Part shown: positions 13,001 through 28,000 of the stretch, one piece after another | Numbering within the stretch: position 1 is the stretch's first letter | Layout of the letters: every line of letters starts with the position of its first letter | From: Lineus longissimus | Lineage: Eukaryota; Nemertea; Pilidiophora; Heteronemertea; Lineidae | Direction: 5' to 3' | DNA: 64,000 nt | NCBI RefSeq assembly: GCF_910592395.1 | Contig: NC_088316.1 | Span: forward strand, 868,001-932,000 | Made by a program: the position numbers and the translations under genes | The notes under the pieces: generated by a model | Databases searched by the model: none | What the model was told of the DNA's origin: nothing | What the model saw: only the letters and a program-made list of their open reading frames with translations

Positions 13001-16000
13001 AATATTGGACAGTTAAAACAGTGCTAAATCCGGACGCAGTGGTCAATCGCTGTGTGTTTGTGCCTCAATAGTCTACTACGAAGACATTTTTCACCAGAGG
13101 CAAACGGAGTTCACAGCGCATCGATATTTTTTGGCCTTACATTTGCTTTCAAGCTACGCTGATAAGTTGATCATAACCACAGCATGGCTGCTTTGCATAG
13201 AAATATGCTATGCTATTTAGATGAAAATTTTATTTTAGCCTAGATTGGTTTAGTGATGGAGAATTCACACTACATGATTTTGTCATAGAAAATGATCACA
13301 TTAAGGCCCATCGCAGCGGTAAAAAAATCAATAGGTCATATTTCCAATTTACTCTACACCACCGGTTGGTTAAACCTATCAGTTCAATAAAGCACCATTT
13401 CACGCTTATAACCTTGTCAGCCTCTGCTTCACCAGTGGGTTTGTAGGCCTAGTGACTCAGTTTTCAGGGCGGCCAAATTTAGAGTCCACGTCGTCCTGAG
13501 ATTCATTTTTTCACTCCTTCCTCATTACAAATGATATATCGAGAGACTGGGTACATTGAAATCCACTGGTTATACCAGGATGCGTCGACTCAGGCGTCTC
13601 ACTTAGATACCAGATAAAAGGAACCTCGGTTTTACGTCTCATTCGAAGGACCAACCTCACTAAGCAAAGCTTTAATTTCTGCTAAAACCTAAAATGCTAG
13701 AATAAGTAGAGGAAAGCCATTGAATTGTGCAACATTCACAGAACAGAACGGACGAACAAATATATTGTGTCGAGAGCCGAAGACAATGATGTCAACTAGA
13801 TGTATGACATTATTAGCTCTATAAACAATATGTGGCTTTGTGTAATAGTGAAAGAGGTAACCGGAGACGCCGCCGGGAACAGACGAACATTCCTTTTTGT
13901 AACCAAGTAACGTTACATTCAATCAATATGAAGAATTTGAGAACGCTTACAAAAAAACGTCATATTGAAAATAACTGTATATTTGTCTGATGAAATATTC
14001 AGCTCAGCGCATTTGAAGTATAGATCTCGTTGAAATTTAGAAGAAAAACGGGATTTTGTTCACTGTTACTTTGATAAAAGATGTTCGTCTACGTGTTGAT
14101 ACGCCAAATCCAGACTTTTCAAAGTACATTTTATGTTACAAAGAACATCAGTTTTTATCTGACAAAAAGGGAAGGTCTGGATCACTGGCAGAGTCTAAAA
14201 GGCAGTTTTTTAACCTCCCTTACAAAATGCACTTTGTGCGAGTCTGTTCGAACCTGTCATGATAGCAGGCGTGACATAATGCATTGATTGGTTTAACCAA
14301 CCGATGATGTAGATCATATTGGAAATATCGCGTATTGACTCTACAACAACAAGTGTAACATGAATCAGTCGCGCTGCCCTTGAACAGGTGTCCTGCCTTG
14401 TTTAATGACGAAACATACGTTAAACGCCTCTTTGTCGAAGGGTACAGAGTCAGTATGGCCCGTGGCTAAATGTAAGAAATCACAATCCCTTATTGAAACA
14501 AGTGACAACAAAGCATTTTCTTCTTTCTCTCTTCAGCCCTGGACCGTTTAGAGCAGCTCAGGACTGCGTTACGGAAACGAGGGAAATACGTGGACGTCTC
14601 CTTAATCCGAGTCCGGGAGCTACGCAACGTGTCCGACGATCTCCGACAAATCAACACTTCCTTAATGCTAACACCTCACGCGAACTGTAACATACTATTA
14701 GACTTGGAGACGCAGGATGACACAGCCACAGTCATTAAGGCGGTAAGTTGAAGCCCCCCCCCCCCCCCCCCCCGATCACAGACAACTTCCTTAATGCTAC
14801 TGCCGCACGCTAATTGTAACATTTTACTGGACTGAGAGACGCAGGATGTCTATTAAGCAGGAGTCATTGATAAGGCGGTAGGTCATTTCAGTTCTCGGTT
14901 ACACCTTTAGCAATAGACACACACCTTTAGCAAACACCTTTTTGTCCTCTCATAATACAGATATCCATTCTCCATGCAGAGATATTCTGTAGTCATTTTG
15001 GTTCTTGGTTTAATCCTAGGCAATGACAAACCCCTTCTTCCGTCCAATCTCCATGCAGATATCATCTTACGATGCTGCTGTAGCTACAGGAGCCGATCAT
15101 CCTGCTCTTACAACATCAAACCTAAACGAAAAAACAACGTGACCGTGTAATTAGGTTAGGGTCCAATGTCACTCACGATCAAACGTAATGTCATCTCTGG
15201 TCACTTTTACGCATTAGATTTCTTGAAGATATTCCCTGCCATGTGCCGTCATCAGACTGCGCTTTTTCCCGTTCGAGATCCAGTATCTCTTTCGTTGATA
15301 AGTGACCACCGACACCCAACTGAACCCGTTCATCAGCAGAAGTGTCTTAGAATTGAAGTGTATTTTGCGCAAAAACTGACGCGGGAAATGAGATTTTAAA
15401 AAACTGGAAACAAAACATACATGTAGATCTCAGCCTCATATTGCCAACTTTTGGTAAATCTATGATTGATGTCATAGGAGGTATTCAAATTCAAATCTGT
15501 GTGATCTTTTTTTGTCACCAGGTAAACTCACATGTCTTTTGTTGTTACTTTAAAGCTTGTGTTATTGGTCATGACTTTTTTCCATTTCTTTAACGTTATA
15601 TCGTTGATATAGAGCAGATTCTGTTTGATATGACAATTTTTCAATAATACAAATAAAGTTGACATTGGAAATTGACAATGCTACTCTTTGACACACAACG
15701 ATAAATACTTCACATATTGGAAAGCTCTGCCGTATCATGTCTCTAACCATTTCTTTGACTTTTTCAAGCCTTTCGAAATAAATTGCCATTTTTGAAAGGT
15801 TACTTAGCGACTCTACACCTTTTACTTCAAACACCAACAGCGCAAAAGCCCGCCATTTTGACATCTAACAATTACTTTGCCCTTATTTGCAGCTTGTCGA
15901 TATGAAGATGAGCACAAAGAGATATCACATCCTAATAACGGGCATGGTAGGTATAAGACGAAAGAATCTCATAGATATCAGATGGCGCAAAGACTTCTTA

Positions 16001-19000
16001 ACTGAGACTAATATATCAATAAGACATTCTCAAACATCACCAGTAACTTATCATCCAGTCTCCATTTGATGATTTTTCCAAATGAACTTCCCTTTTCTTT
16101 TGCGGGGTCACAGATGAATTTTTAACCAATGTTATCTGAAACATCGTTATGATATGTCGCAGGTTTGTCCCAATAGATTGAAATTTGAAACACAACTGGC
16201 GCTGGCCATATCTCTTTTATTTAACCATGTGGTAAAAAGACGGATGGTTTGCCCATGTACGATATATATCTATACCATATCCTTACATTTTTAGACATAT
16301 CGAAAAAAGAACAGCGAATTTGATGGAAATGATATCATGACCTTTATCCTGCTGAGTGACAAAACTGCTATCCTGTGTTGCTTGAGTGACATATGTAAAA
16401 AGCTGATAAACAACACTAACTATTTCGAGAGAGAAAAGTAAAAGTGGTGTAACGTGTTTGCCCCTTTATCGCAGCGTTTCCAAACAAAAGCTTAACGGAA
16501 TAAGCTCATATCGCGCTGTTTCCTTTCCATACAAAAGATAAACAGAATAATATCTCAAGGTTTCCAAACAAAATACATGTATTGACAAAATAAAGTCATA
16601 TCTCTATGTTTTCAAACAAAAGATTAACAGTATGGGCCCATATCTTAATTTTTCCTAACAGAAGATTGACGGAAGCCCGTGTCTCAGTGCATTTCTCAAC
16701 AGAATAAGCCCATATCTCAATGTTTCCTAACTGAATAGGCCGATGACGGAATAGCCGCGAATCGAACAGAGGACTCCCAACGCAACAAGTTCCTGAGTTT
16801 CATGGATAAGTTCAAGTGCACTGAAAATATGAAAACTTTCGTCAGTAGCCTGATGAGTTCTTTTCCCCGCTGATGATGGGTCCGAAAACAAATTGTTTTA
16901 GGAGACAAATGGGTTGCTTTACACTTATTGCTTATTACAATAATCATGGTAATGGGAAAAGGTGTGATCAAGTTCATAATTCTGCCAAAAAAGGCATTTT
17001 GCGGCTGATGATAATAACCAGGTTAGCTGGTACAGTTTTCATTAGCAACAACATGTGATAGATAATCATTCATATCGTTTTACTGCATAACAGTTGAACA
17101 TAGCCATAGCTGGATCATAATGAACTTCCATGCAGCGGTATTTCCTCCGTAGCCTCTTGACGAGCGTTCTCAGTCTGGAAGCTGGGCAATATCAGTACAT
17201 TGAGGGTCAAGATGTAGCTGGGTTGACACCCGTTGATGGAGGTTATTGCCTTCTTGCTGTGATGGATGCGGGTATGGTTTTGATGCGAGTGTACTTGTTG
17301 CATTTGATTCCAATTTGGTTTCGACGCGAAATTTCAGTATTGAATCTAAAACAAGCCAAATGATACTAAAGTACACTGTCTGGAGCTCTGAACTAATTCA
17401 GAATCTTTTTTCGCTATTCACTGTTGGTATGTTGACCCAACGCAAAGGATAGACTAGCTTAGCTGCCGAAAAGCACTATTTCATGCCAGTAAAACTTCCT
17501 GATAATGTTACGATGGACGTGTCCAAATTTCCCATTCCCCAGGTCATCGGTACTACAGATCCCTGGGAGTAGGTAGATCATTTTGCTCGTGAAGTATGCC
17601 TAAAATAACACCAAGTCAATCCCGGTCCCATTCCCCAACATACTGATCACATGGAGACATCCAGTTGGACCCCCTACCTCCTGCCTATACACTCTAAGAA
17701 ATAAAGGCTTTGAGCTTTTGAAAAATCTTTAATGGTTTCTCGACCAACACAAATATTCACCCCATAGAGGTTTTTCAGCCAAGTGTAATGTCCTTAGAGG
17801 TTTTTTACCAAAAAAGTTCTACGAGCTGCATATTTGTGTTGGCCGAGAAACCGATAAAGGTTTTTCAAAAGCTCATAAACGTTTCTTTTTAAGAGTGTAG
17901 TGCTCCAATAAGCTTTTTGGATTTCCCACTTGTCCCCATCACTTGCAGGATGTCAAATCGTATGACTATGAAAGCCTAAGTTCAACAGGAGCCAGGGTAA
18001 CCGGGATGACACTGATAGAGGAATCAAGACACGAGGTGAAAGCCTTCTTAGATGGATGGTCATCGCTTGACCCGAGGCAGTGGCCGGGCGCAGGAGAAAA
18101 ACAAGTAACGGTAAGGTTATTTTATGTTCCTCTTGATCCTGTGTTATCCATTTGTATTGAACGCGTCGTTCACCTATCATTTCATACCAGCTCTGAGGCC
18201 AACACGCCAAAGGCTGGCCATCCATTTGTATTGAACGCGTCGTTCACCTATCATTTCATACCAGCTCTGAGGCCAACACGCCAAAGGCTGGCCATTAAGG
18301 AATTCCTCTCATTGCCGCAGCCGTATAACTGGAAGGTCAACACACCATTCTAACACGACTCGATTACAATGTAGCATCAATTTGTACATGATATACGATG
18401 TGTCTCGTTTTCAAGGCAGTGATCACCGATCATGTTTCCATTTTTGATAAAATGGGCAGAACTAGGCTGGGTGGTTTGCTCAAGTTGATAATGAAATATG
18501 CAAAACGATAATAAAATTATCGAAATACGGAGAGTGCGGTGATTTCAACACGGTGACTGCTTCCCTTTACTTGAGTAAGGATAACAATAGGTTTGGCGTT
18601 CAATCACCGGAGTGATTTCAAGAAGGGAAATTAGTCAGCCACTCGTCATCCTCCTTTCCGGGCAAAATGTCAGAGGATATATACACGCATATATATGATT
18701 TCTCTCTGAACAAAACATCATTATTGATGGAAAATATATGATGCCCGACAATTTTGTTAGTGAGTTTCCACAGAATTACGTTTTGACTTACGTAGTCTAG
18801 CAAAACCTTCCTTCCTTTCTTTCAGTCCACAGCGGCGTTAGTATACGACGCCGTCAGTGTATTCAGTGCAGTCTTGGACGGCTTTTTACAAAAGGACGCT
18901 GACATATTTCGGAATACGTTTCGGCGAGGTCTCGTTTACAACAATAATGAAAAAGGCATCCAGTGTCATGTTCAACCTCGGCCCTGGATGCATGGGATAA

Positions 19001-22000
19001 TGCTAAGAGATGGGTTTAAACAGGTTTGTATAGTTTCCTCATCATGAAACATTTAGTCAAAGGCCTTCTCCTTTCGTATACATGTATATTGTACATGTAT
19101 TTACAGTGGCACCCCGGTAACACGACCGCTAATGGGACCGAGGTTGAATTGTCGCATTACAGGGGTGGTCGCGTTAGTGAAGTTGAAAATCCGGGGACAA
19201 TATGCATGATTAGGTATTCTCGCCAAAATTTTCAACAGATAACAATTATTGATATACGTTCGTGTGCACCATATTCTTACAGTTTTTTAAGTCTGTTCAT
19301 GTCAGACAAGCAGTGCGGCAGTCGTCCTAGTGTAAGCATGCAGCAATGTTAGACAGTACGAGATACATTTGAACTTATGTAACAAATGATATCAAAGAAC
19401 AATAAGGATTTCTACGTAAATCGGAGATCCTAAAGAAGAATTACGTCATGTTATTACTGAACAACTTCAGCAACACTATTGTTACATAGCGAGCTTTCAA
19501 AACGCTACGCAGCAAAGAAAATCCGTCTCAATAGAACACAAGATTTCTTCAAGGTCAAATCTTTAAGACGACTCGAATGCAGAAATGGAATAGTATAAGC
19601 TCACATATTGATGTCGAATCAAAGTAGAATTCGACTTTGAAGACTATTTTGATGTCAACACTGTTATAAATAGCGTATCTCGTTTCCACAAGAGTAAACC
19701 TTTTCAACATGCCTTTTGAGATAGAGTATTTCTACTGTCTTGTAAGTACTTGAGTGATTCTTGTTCGATGCTGGTTGTAGCTCTTGAGGAAAGGGTATGT
19801 TTTGCGTGGCAAACACCAAACATACTGTGTGTCTGAAACTAAACTTTACACTTAGCAAAAAAATTACTTTCTAAGATCTCCTTCAAGTTATCAATGCCTA
19901 GCGGGTTCAACCTCCTGTCATGAAATGCAACACCAGTCTCTGAAACCTTTGCCGACCGTGACGAAACAATATTTTCACTGAAAACATTTTCAATTATCAG
20001 TGACACCGTTACCATACTAGAAGCTTATTCGTATACGTGATACTTTTTCGTCTAAATTAGATTTCAGAAGTCACAAATGTATTTTATAATGCCTCGTAGT
20101 ACAAGTAAGCCAAGTCTTGCCTTGTTTTTTAGGTTGATATTCAGGGACTTACTGGTAGAGTAGTTTTTACCGATTCGGGTCAGAGGAAAAATTACAAGTT
20201 GACCATTATGACGGCATACAATAGGGCATCTTTGAGAAAGGTAAGCGTACTTATTTCTATATTTTCCAAGTTTCAGCAATGTTGCGTGTAAGATAACTGC
20301 ACTACAGTATTGTGTATATATTACTTTCTATTTTCCGCTGGACCACCATAATTTACCAACGGCGAAACAACCCTAAGCCATCATGACATAACTCTATCAC
20401 GAGGAGTTTATCATGTGACAGGGACACAATATGTTGTAAGCTCATCACGCGAAGGGGATAACGGAGTAGATGAGCTGATCAGTGTCATGAAGATGTTGCA
20501 TATCTGTAATTCCCTCGGCCTGATATCATGTCATTACCAAGTCATTGAAGGTTTGAGGGGTTATAAACTGACCGCCGATGGGGCTGGGTCTAACATACTG
20601 GGCTATATAGCAAAATAGTTGTGTGTCATGGCCATAATAATGAATCACCTTCTTATCTTCTACCTATTCGAATAGCGTTTGATTTATTATGATCAGGGGT
20701 GCAACAAAAGGTGGTCAGGTCCAGTTTTTTCGTAAGTACCATATTTGATATAGGCCTATGCAGCATTAAAGAATTCAGATGCAAAAACGACTGACCAACA
20801 TCTCCGGGTTTTTTTTCGTAAATTTGAGAATAATGCTTGAAATGCATTAGAAAAGTTTACATTACTGACAGTGAAATGAAAGTGGTAAGTGCAATTAGTA
20901 TGAAATTGGCAGATAGCCTTTACTTTGTGTGGCGAATACCCGGAGACATCTAACTCCAGAAGGTGGGACGCGCGTCTGTTCTTGTATCTGAACCCTTCAG
21001 ATCAATTGTACTTTCCATATCTTGATAAACCCGCAACACCAACAAAAAGAAAAAGAAACCCGCTTTATTGTTTTATCTCAAGAATACGAGAAAGAAGATC
21101 TTGTCAGCTTCCTGATCTCTTTATAACTAATCGGATCAAAAGAATTTAACAGGCTTCCTCGCATTTTTTCCACAACAATAAACTCCGCTACTGTAAAGAA
21201 GCTCTGGACTATTGTAAAAAGAATTAGATATCGACATAAAACAACATGTTTTCCCCATTACGTAAAAAATAGTTCTTTTTTCAAATGCTATTGCAAGCCT
21301 TTTGACCAATTTGCTAAGATGAAACCATATAACATGATAATCTCTCAAATCGTAAAGTATAAAAGACGCCTCTCTGCGGCGGGTAACCAAATTGGGCATC
21401 ATTTTCAAAGGAAAAGACCCAAATTAGATTACTCGCACGCCAAGCCTTTCACTCATGACCCTGCGTGTACTATCTCTCTGGCTATCAATGAAAAAAAGAC
21501 TTCACAATAACTTGTTGGAACAGAATAAAGCCACAGCCTTGATCCTCTCAATCAGTCCCGGCGTTAGTTAGCAAGAAAAATCAATTTCTCATCCTCAGAG
21601 CCTTTGTAAACAAATGGTTGCTAATGCAACCCATTTGTCTTGTAAGCGGGCAGGAGACATGACTTGGCCCAACATCGGGGCAAACTGTTGAGGGATTCTA
21701 CCCATATGTTCTCATTGAATCGGGAGGCTCCATCAGTGCCGGGGAGATAACTTGGCCAAACGTGCTCGGATTGTGGCAGAATACACAAACGATCCCTCTG
21801 TAACACCAGTAAGCCTGCCCGCAAAGTGAATGGATAATGCACTTTACGTCACACATAGACCGCGATTATATAGAGTTCACGTTTTCACATGTAACGTGAC
21901 AATGTTCATTTTTCATGCGTGACATGAAGAACGAACAAGTCATTTCCAAAGAGCGGGCTACATACGATTCACGATGTCACTTTTCACCCTCACGTCGTGT

Positions 22001-25000
22001 TTTCAAGCCTATGCCAGATGACTCGTGACAAGTGAAACATGACAAGCGACAACGCGAATCCTATATAACTCCGGCCTGAGAGTGACGCATTCTTTGAGTT
22101 CACGTTTTTAAATGTGTCGTGTCACTTTTCACTTGCCATTCGTGACACGAAGAACAAACCAGGCATTTCCAAAACACACACCTGTTCGCACGCGTACGTC
22201 AAATGGACCTAAGATTAACAACCCCCACCCTTACCCGCACACACACGTACCAAATCAACGGCCGCTAAAGTAAACTGGTTTGTCTGCTACAGGTGATTAC
22301 CCTGCGTTGTACCTTATCGGCGCTTTGAGAGGAATGATTAAAAATTTACCATTAACCAACATTTCAAAAAATAAACGTGGCCTTGGGGAGAAATTGTTGT
22401 TTTGGTTTGATATTCGTGGCAAGGCTAGGATGAAGCTTCGGCCAAGAAGTGACTTTAAATTATGAATGTTTACTGCCCAATTTGATGGAAAATCTGAACA
22501 CTTGTAGAACATTTAGCAATATAGATTATTTGCCTCATCAAAATGCCATCTTTCCTGATCAGTGGTGACATTATCATCAACCATTAATGGTGATGCATTC
22601 ACTGACAAGTGGCAAAGTGGTCAGAGGCTGAAACTTCCCAGGATGTTGGCGAGCTAGGACAGGTAGCCATGGTGACGTGACCCGTACCTTCCATTTCATA
22701 AATTGTGATGAAAACCTTAAGTGAAATTTCTTCAAGGTTTGAAGCCAGTCTCGGTGGTGGCTTTCTGTTAACATGATTCTACATGTCTTCCACCTTTTAA
22801 CACAATGCCTTCACGGGTTTACCGCGGCATATATCGCTCGTGGCCTTTGTCACTTCACGCCGGTTTGACCACTCCCAAAACCCTGTACGATTTACGCCGC
22901 ATCAAAAGCTTCTATGGAGGACGGTATTGTGGTTGTAACTTCGCTACGTCTTAAACAATATTTACGACTTCCTAATAATTTAAAGTGCATACTCAAAAGA
23001 GTTCACATGTTGACTTGAATCATGTTCTTCTCCAGAATAACTACAAAAGTAAATTCATGCAATCAAGATTCCCATAGGAACAGATAACCAATTGGCATTC
23101 ATTTGGCATCCATTTCCAGTCCCTTGGGTTCTTCTGCAGTATCACGCAGCTATTTAGACTCATTGAAACTCCTTGGCAGTTATGCCTGGTATTATGCATA
23201 GAAGGGGGAACCTGCATTGTGCATACTTAATATCCCTGTAACCTTGACCGATGTCAAGGACAGGTATTAGTTTCAAGGTCATCTGTAGAGAGCGCCACAC
23301 GTCCGTTATTGAAAGATACATCGCCGCTCAAGTAAATTGGATTAGACGTGAAGCTCTCCGTCTCAATGTAACGCTTTTAAAGGTCATTTTGGATTCAGGG
23401 GGCAATCCTACAAATGTATATTTAATCAAGGTCAATTCCCGTAATCGTCCTAAGGTCATCGAAAGAGAGCAGCCACACGTCGAATAAAACGATGAACGAA
23501 GCGCGGCTCCTGTAGAATGGATTATCATATCAGCAAATTGTAGTTCGATGAGCAATGCTTATTTTCGATTTTAGGGGCAATGCTGTATTCGATCAGGGTC
23601 AAGTCATCTATTGGTCCCAAGGTAATTAATACGAATCGCCAATAGGTTATTCAATAAAACCTTGATAATATGTACATACAGCTCCTCCAAAATGGATTAT
23701 AAGCTCGGCATGATGTTGTTCGGTAGTAAAGGGTTATTATGGATTTGAGGAGTTATTTGACATTGAATCACTGCAATTCGATTTCCATCCTTTAACGGAA
23801 GAATGGCACTATTCTTAGCATGTTCGGGAAAAAGGCGGCCTTCTCGTTCCTTTGATATCGGCTTGAAGCTGATTTTAAAATGGTCGCCACCGCCATTAGG
23901 TCAATCTCAAACAGCATGGCAAAGGGAGGGAAACGGACGTGCGTCAATTATGGGCGCAAGCGAGTACATTCACGTAGTCACCATGAATGCAGGAGATCGT
24001 GATCCAATATCTTAATCGTCATTCCATTTTAGCAGACACACCGCCAGGAGAAGTTTGGCTTGGTGTCCCCGAAACCCTAGAGGCACCTCGCTTGTGACAA
24101 TACATTTTGTCCAAATTTGTAAATTGTAAAAGAAGATCCCAACAAAAACCCTATCATTTTCAAGCGATGCTTCTCGGTCTTCATCTTGTAATTCATGAGG
24201 GCCCCTTACATGTGCCCGTGGATTATACTTAGCCCAATGTCATGGCCAGACAGTCGACGATGTTCACTCATGGAGACAAAGATGACACTAAGACGTGATA
24301 TGTATCAGTCACGGTTAGACAGATAGCTATAGATACCTAATGGATTACTCACGTACCAAATATCCTTGGCGACGATGCGAATCATAAACTTGCATCAGAT
24401 ACTGTCAACAGCCAAACTTTCACCAGCGCTTTTTTCGCGATAAGTGCGATTGCGTAATCCACGCGTCACAGCTTGGTTATATTAACTTTACGGCATCCAA
24501 TATGAACCAACAAAAGCTTTTGCTTTGCGATGTCGCATGTGCTGTGCGATTCACCAGCAAAATCAGATTCGTAATCCGCTCAAATAAAAATCTTGAATAT
24601 TTAGGCAGAAAAAGGGGCCGCGCGTGAATTGTGCGGTCGACAGTTCGGGTGGTTACTTGAATGTATCATTCTGACTCCCAGTGGTTTATGCTTGTCACTC
24701 ATAGCAGAAACAGACAGCGAGCGTATAACTTCAATCTCCTACTCTCCACAAACTATCCGACCTTTCTTGTTTTCTGAAGCCAAGTAATTTGAGAGAACCA
24801 CCCAAAGGAATGTCTAATTTGAAAGTTTGATCCTTCCTCATCACCTATTTAGTTTTCTGATTGAGCAGAAACATCAGTTAAGTCAATCATGACTCAGAAA
24901 ACAACAAAAGGATTGGATGTTTCCCGCTGGCTGTGTGTGTTTGTGATGAGGGGCAGTAATGCTGATGTTCAGCTTTGAGCATCCACGTAGCTATACTTCG

Positions 25001-28000
25001 ACAGCCGTGAATGTTACAGCCATGCAAACAGAAGACGGCAGCTGTGTGGCTGTCGCACCTTACAATACAGATGATTTGTAGCTTGTTGGGCGGTAATGGT
25101 TCAAAGTGACCTGTCGCTGACAGGCGGTGTACGCTTGGATAATGCTGATTATGACTTAATGAAGGGACTAATACATTTGTGTAACGGAATTCGGGGGAAG
25201 CCATGCAGCTTGGCCAGTATTGTGGAGACTGAAAGTGTAGCCTGGCCATTCCAAAGACGATAGACGTTATGATTGTCTTTATATGGCGCTCGTTGTGCGG
25301 AAGTGTCAGTCAATGAACCATGTGAACTGACCTGTCTCTGACAGCCGGTTCACACTCGGTTGGCGCTGATTATCGGGGAACCACAAATGTCATGAGGGGA
25401 AGATTAGATGCGACGTGTAACGACATTTGGGGGTAATCAGGTCGACAGACAGTTTAGGAGAATAGTACTGCCTTAACGACTGCCCTGAGCTAGTGGCTAT
25501 GGTTGGGTTTGGGCCGGGATTTGGGCAAGGACGATTTATACTAGAACCTCCTAGGTTTACGATACACTGAACGCGATTTCTATGTCACATGCGGCAGTAC
25601 GTTTCAATCCACATTTTGATTGCACCAGAACAATGATAAAACCCGCATGCGTTGTGAAATTTGCAATGTATGGGAGCACTGCAAGTGTTTGCGGCGTGAA
25701 ATAACACAAGCACTATCGCATCCAGTGCGGCAATTTCAACTGGACCAGAGTGGTTGGAAAGGGCTTCGAATACTCTTGAAGATTATGCAACTTGGTTGTC
25801 CTTGATGAAACTGTTGAAATCAATCGTCAATTTTGTTATCCATTCATTGGCCTCCCGTCATGAAATGCCTGGCTGGGGTTAAATCTATTCCAATCGAAAA
25901 TCTTCGAGAAATACAATTAAGCCAACAACACATTTTCCCCAGGGATGTGACTTCAAGAGCTTTCAGGCGTTCGTCGGATTTCAAAGTGACAATCGAATTA
26001 AACTTGTATAGTGACTTTGTATCGAATGACATTTTAAATCTCCATGACACACACACAGACGTTAAAATGGTATTGTCTCGACACTTAGAGAAGGCCAATC
26101 TTGTCAGCGCTAAAATTAACTGGTACAAAGCTTGCCAGAACCTCACGGTAATGAAATAAAACTAAATTTAGATCCATCAGACCGCTCATCGGCACTTTTG
26201 GAAGTCAGTTGTATCGAAGTCGCCGTGAGATACGTTCGAATCCGCGGATTGGTGTAAATCCATGACGCTTTCGGAATCCCACCTCACATCAACAAACCTT
26301 CATTGGGTGGCATGTCCGAGTTCTTAACAGGCACGAACATTGTCACTTGGAGATCATATCAGCAGGCCATTGACAGATCCTTCTCGCCTCACTACTACTC
26401 CTGATTGAGAATCGATTGAGACACAATCTCCTGGTATCGGTCATCAGTGGCAGCCTGATAAAGCGGCTAACTAACTTTCATGTCGATTGTCTTGATTGTG
26501 TCAATCGATATGATTGGTCAATATTTTCTCGCGAGTCTCTCGCGTGTACTCGCGGATGTATAAAGTAAGATGCTGGTTTTTGGTTGTTTCAATCAACAGC
26601 TCTCTCCTCCTCCTTCTCGTCCTTCTCATTCTTTCCTTTCTCTCCTCCTTGATATTCTTCTTCTCCTTTCTCTTCATCACATTCATCGGGTGTATGATGC
26701 TGCCTTATACTGGATTGCTTTCCCGAACAGTTGGTCCTGGATGATGATGCCTACAGGCCAGGATACGTTTCATTTCATACGGCAACTTCTCTTGCAGTTT
26801 GCACTCGTGTAGTATTCACTCTGTGGTATGTGTCGCCCCGCCGCATCCTGTTTGCCGACTGCCGAGTCCAAAGATGTTCACTCGCTCAGCTCTTGTCAGT
26901 TGGCGATAGCTGTGAAGTTGGTCATGGTCCGGTTGGTTTTGCTTCCGGAAGTCAATTGATGTGCTTGCTCTGTAACTCGCACAACCTTCGCAGTCGCGTT
27001 GGCGTACAATCGATAATAATAGCATATTTATCATTCAGTAACGGCGCGCTATCTTAATAGATGTCATCTGCGCTTGGCTGGCCCTTTATTCCCGTCATCA
27101 TCTCATTGATGATAACTAATTGTTCGGATGTCCGGTGTCTGTGGCTGTCAGACCAATTCAGGAATGTCCATACCAGTTTTCGATAAAGCATATCGACAGT
27201 GTCTGCTTTCCGACGTTTTGTCCTGGCCTCCTCAACTGAAAATGCCATGTGTGTTATAATCTCTTGGAGCCAAAACTCACTAGGTGACCACGAAAACTAG
27301 CTTCGCCCCGGACCTTAGACCCCGAACCATACTCAAGGAGTTCCCATGGCATTCTAGACAATAAGTAGACGGCGGGCCCTTGACAATCAATGGCATGTTC
27401 AACTCACCCATCGCTCTAATGAAAGCTCAAATTCACAATCAAGTATTCAGTAAACATCGAGATCAGCATTATACATTAGACGGCTTCCGTTCTCATCCAT
27501 GTGCCTGTGGTAAATCTGACACGTACTTGACTTCACGAACAGTGCTGACACATGAAGCTGACATAAATACTTTATGATATCTTCATGCTTATACCAAGAA
27601 AACGCGTCTACATGTTTCCCCTTGAATCAACTCTATTGCTCTATTCATCTCCACCACAAAATGTAGATACTCATGAAAGGAAGTGTCACCTTTATTTCAA
27701 CCCGTTCTTCCCAAAGAACGTCTTTTCTTCATTCGATATTGCCAAAAACGTATATTTGAAGTAATCAGTTTTCGACACTGGATATATATGAAACTCTTTT
27801 CCAGCAGTCACAAGTTGTCATTCTGGGCAGGTTCATCCAGGGACCCAAGGGCCTCAAATATGGTGTTAAGCTCATCCATTTATATCGTTTTCGACTATTT
27901 TCAGATTGGTGTCTGGACTGACATCCGCGGGTTGAAAATCACCGATAAAAATGCTCACGTACTGACTGACATCGACCAGCCAGAGATGCCCACCGACCAA

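Larger units (their letters stand above)
2376..14536 (+). other. 12.2-kb intron packed with small repeats
   Basis: Repeats listed separately lie at 2435-2551, 3330-3825, 5189-5231, 6299-6470, 6708-6825, 8281-8473, 8545-8912 and 10680-10945. There is also a degenerate duplication (8050-8160 with 8950-9050, both with GCAGAAGG and GGCTTCCT blocks) and another near 9850 and 9980. Phase 1 on both sides is compatible with direct joining of the flanking exons, and the protein alignment leaves no gap. So no exon is expected here. Confidence 0.7.
20241..27904 (+). other. 7.7-kb intron
   Basis: Family B elements occur at 21867-22067 and 22093-22172. A degenerate duplication links 25103-25210 and 25322-25440 (ACCTGTCGCTGACAGGCGG against ACCTGTCTCTGACAGCCGG). 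Around 23240-23660 'AAGGTCA' phrases recur loosely. A CTCCTCCTT-type pyrimidine tract lies at 26590-26670. The phase-0 join on both sides and the continuous ATD alignment (LRK then IGVW) argue against a missing exon. Confidence 0.65.

Noticed and set aside
17943-18353. 136-residue frame across the fifth glutamate receptor-like exon
   Set aside because: Only 17949-18110 is coding; the rest is read-through into the intron and the 74-base duplication.
26501-26744. Hydrophobic and charged frames on both strands
   Set aside because: Both come from a CTCCTCCTT-type pyrimidine tract; composition, not coding.
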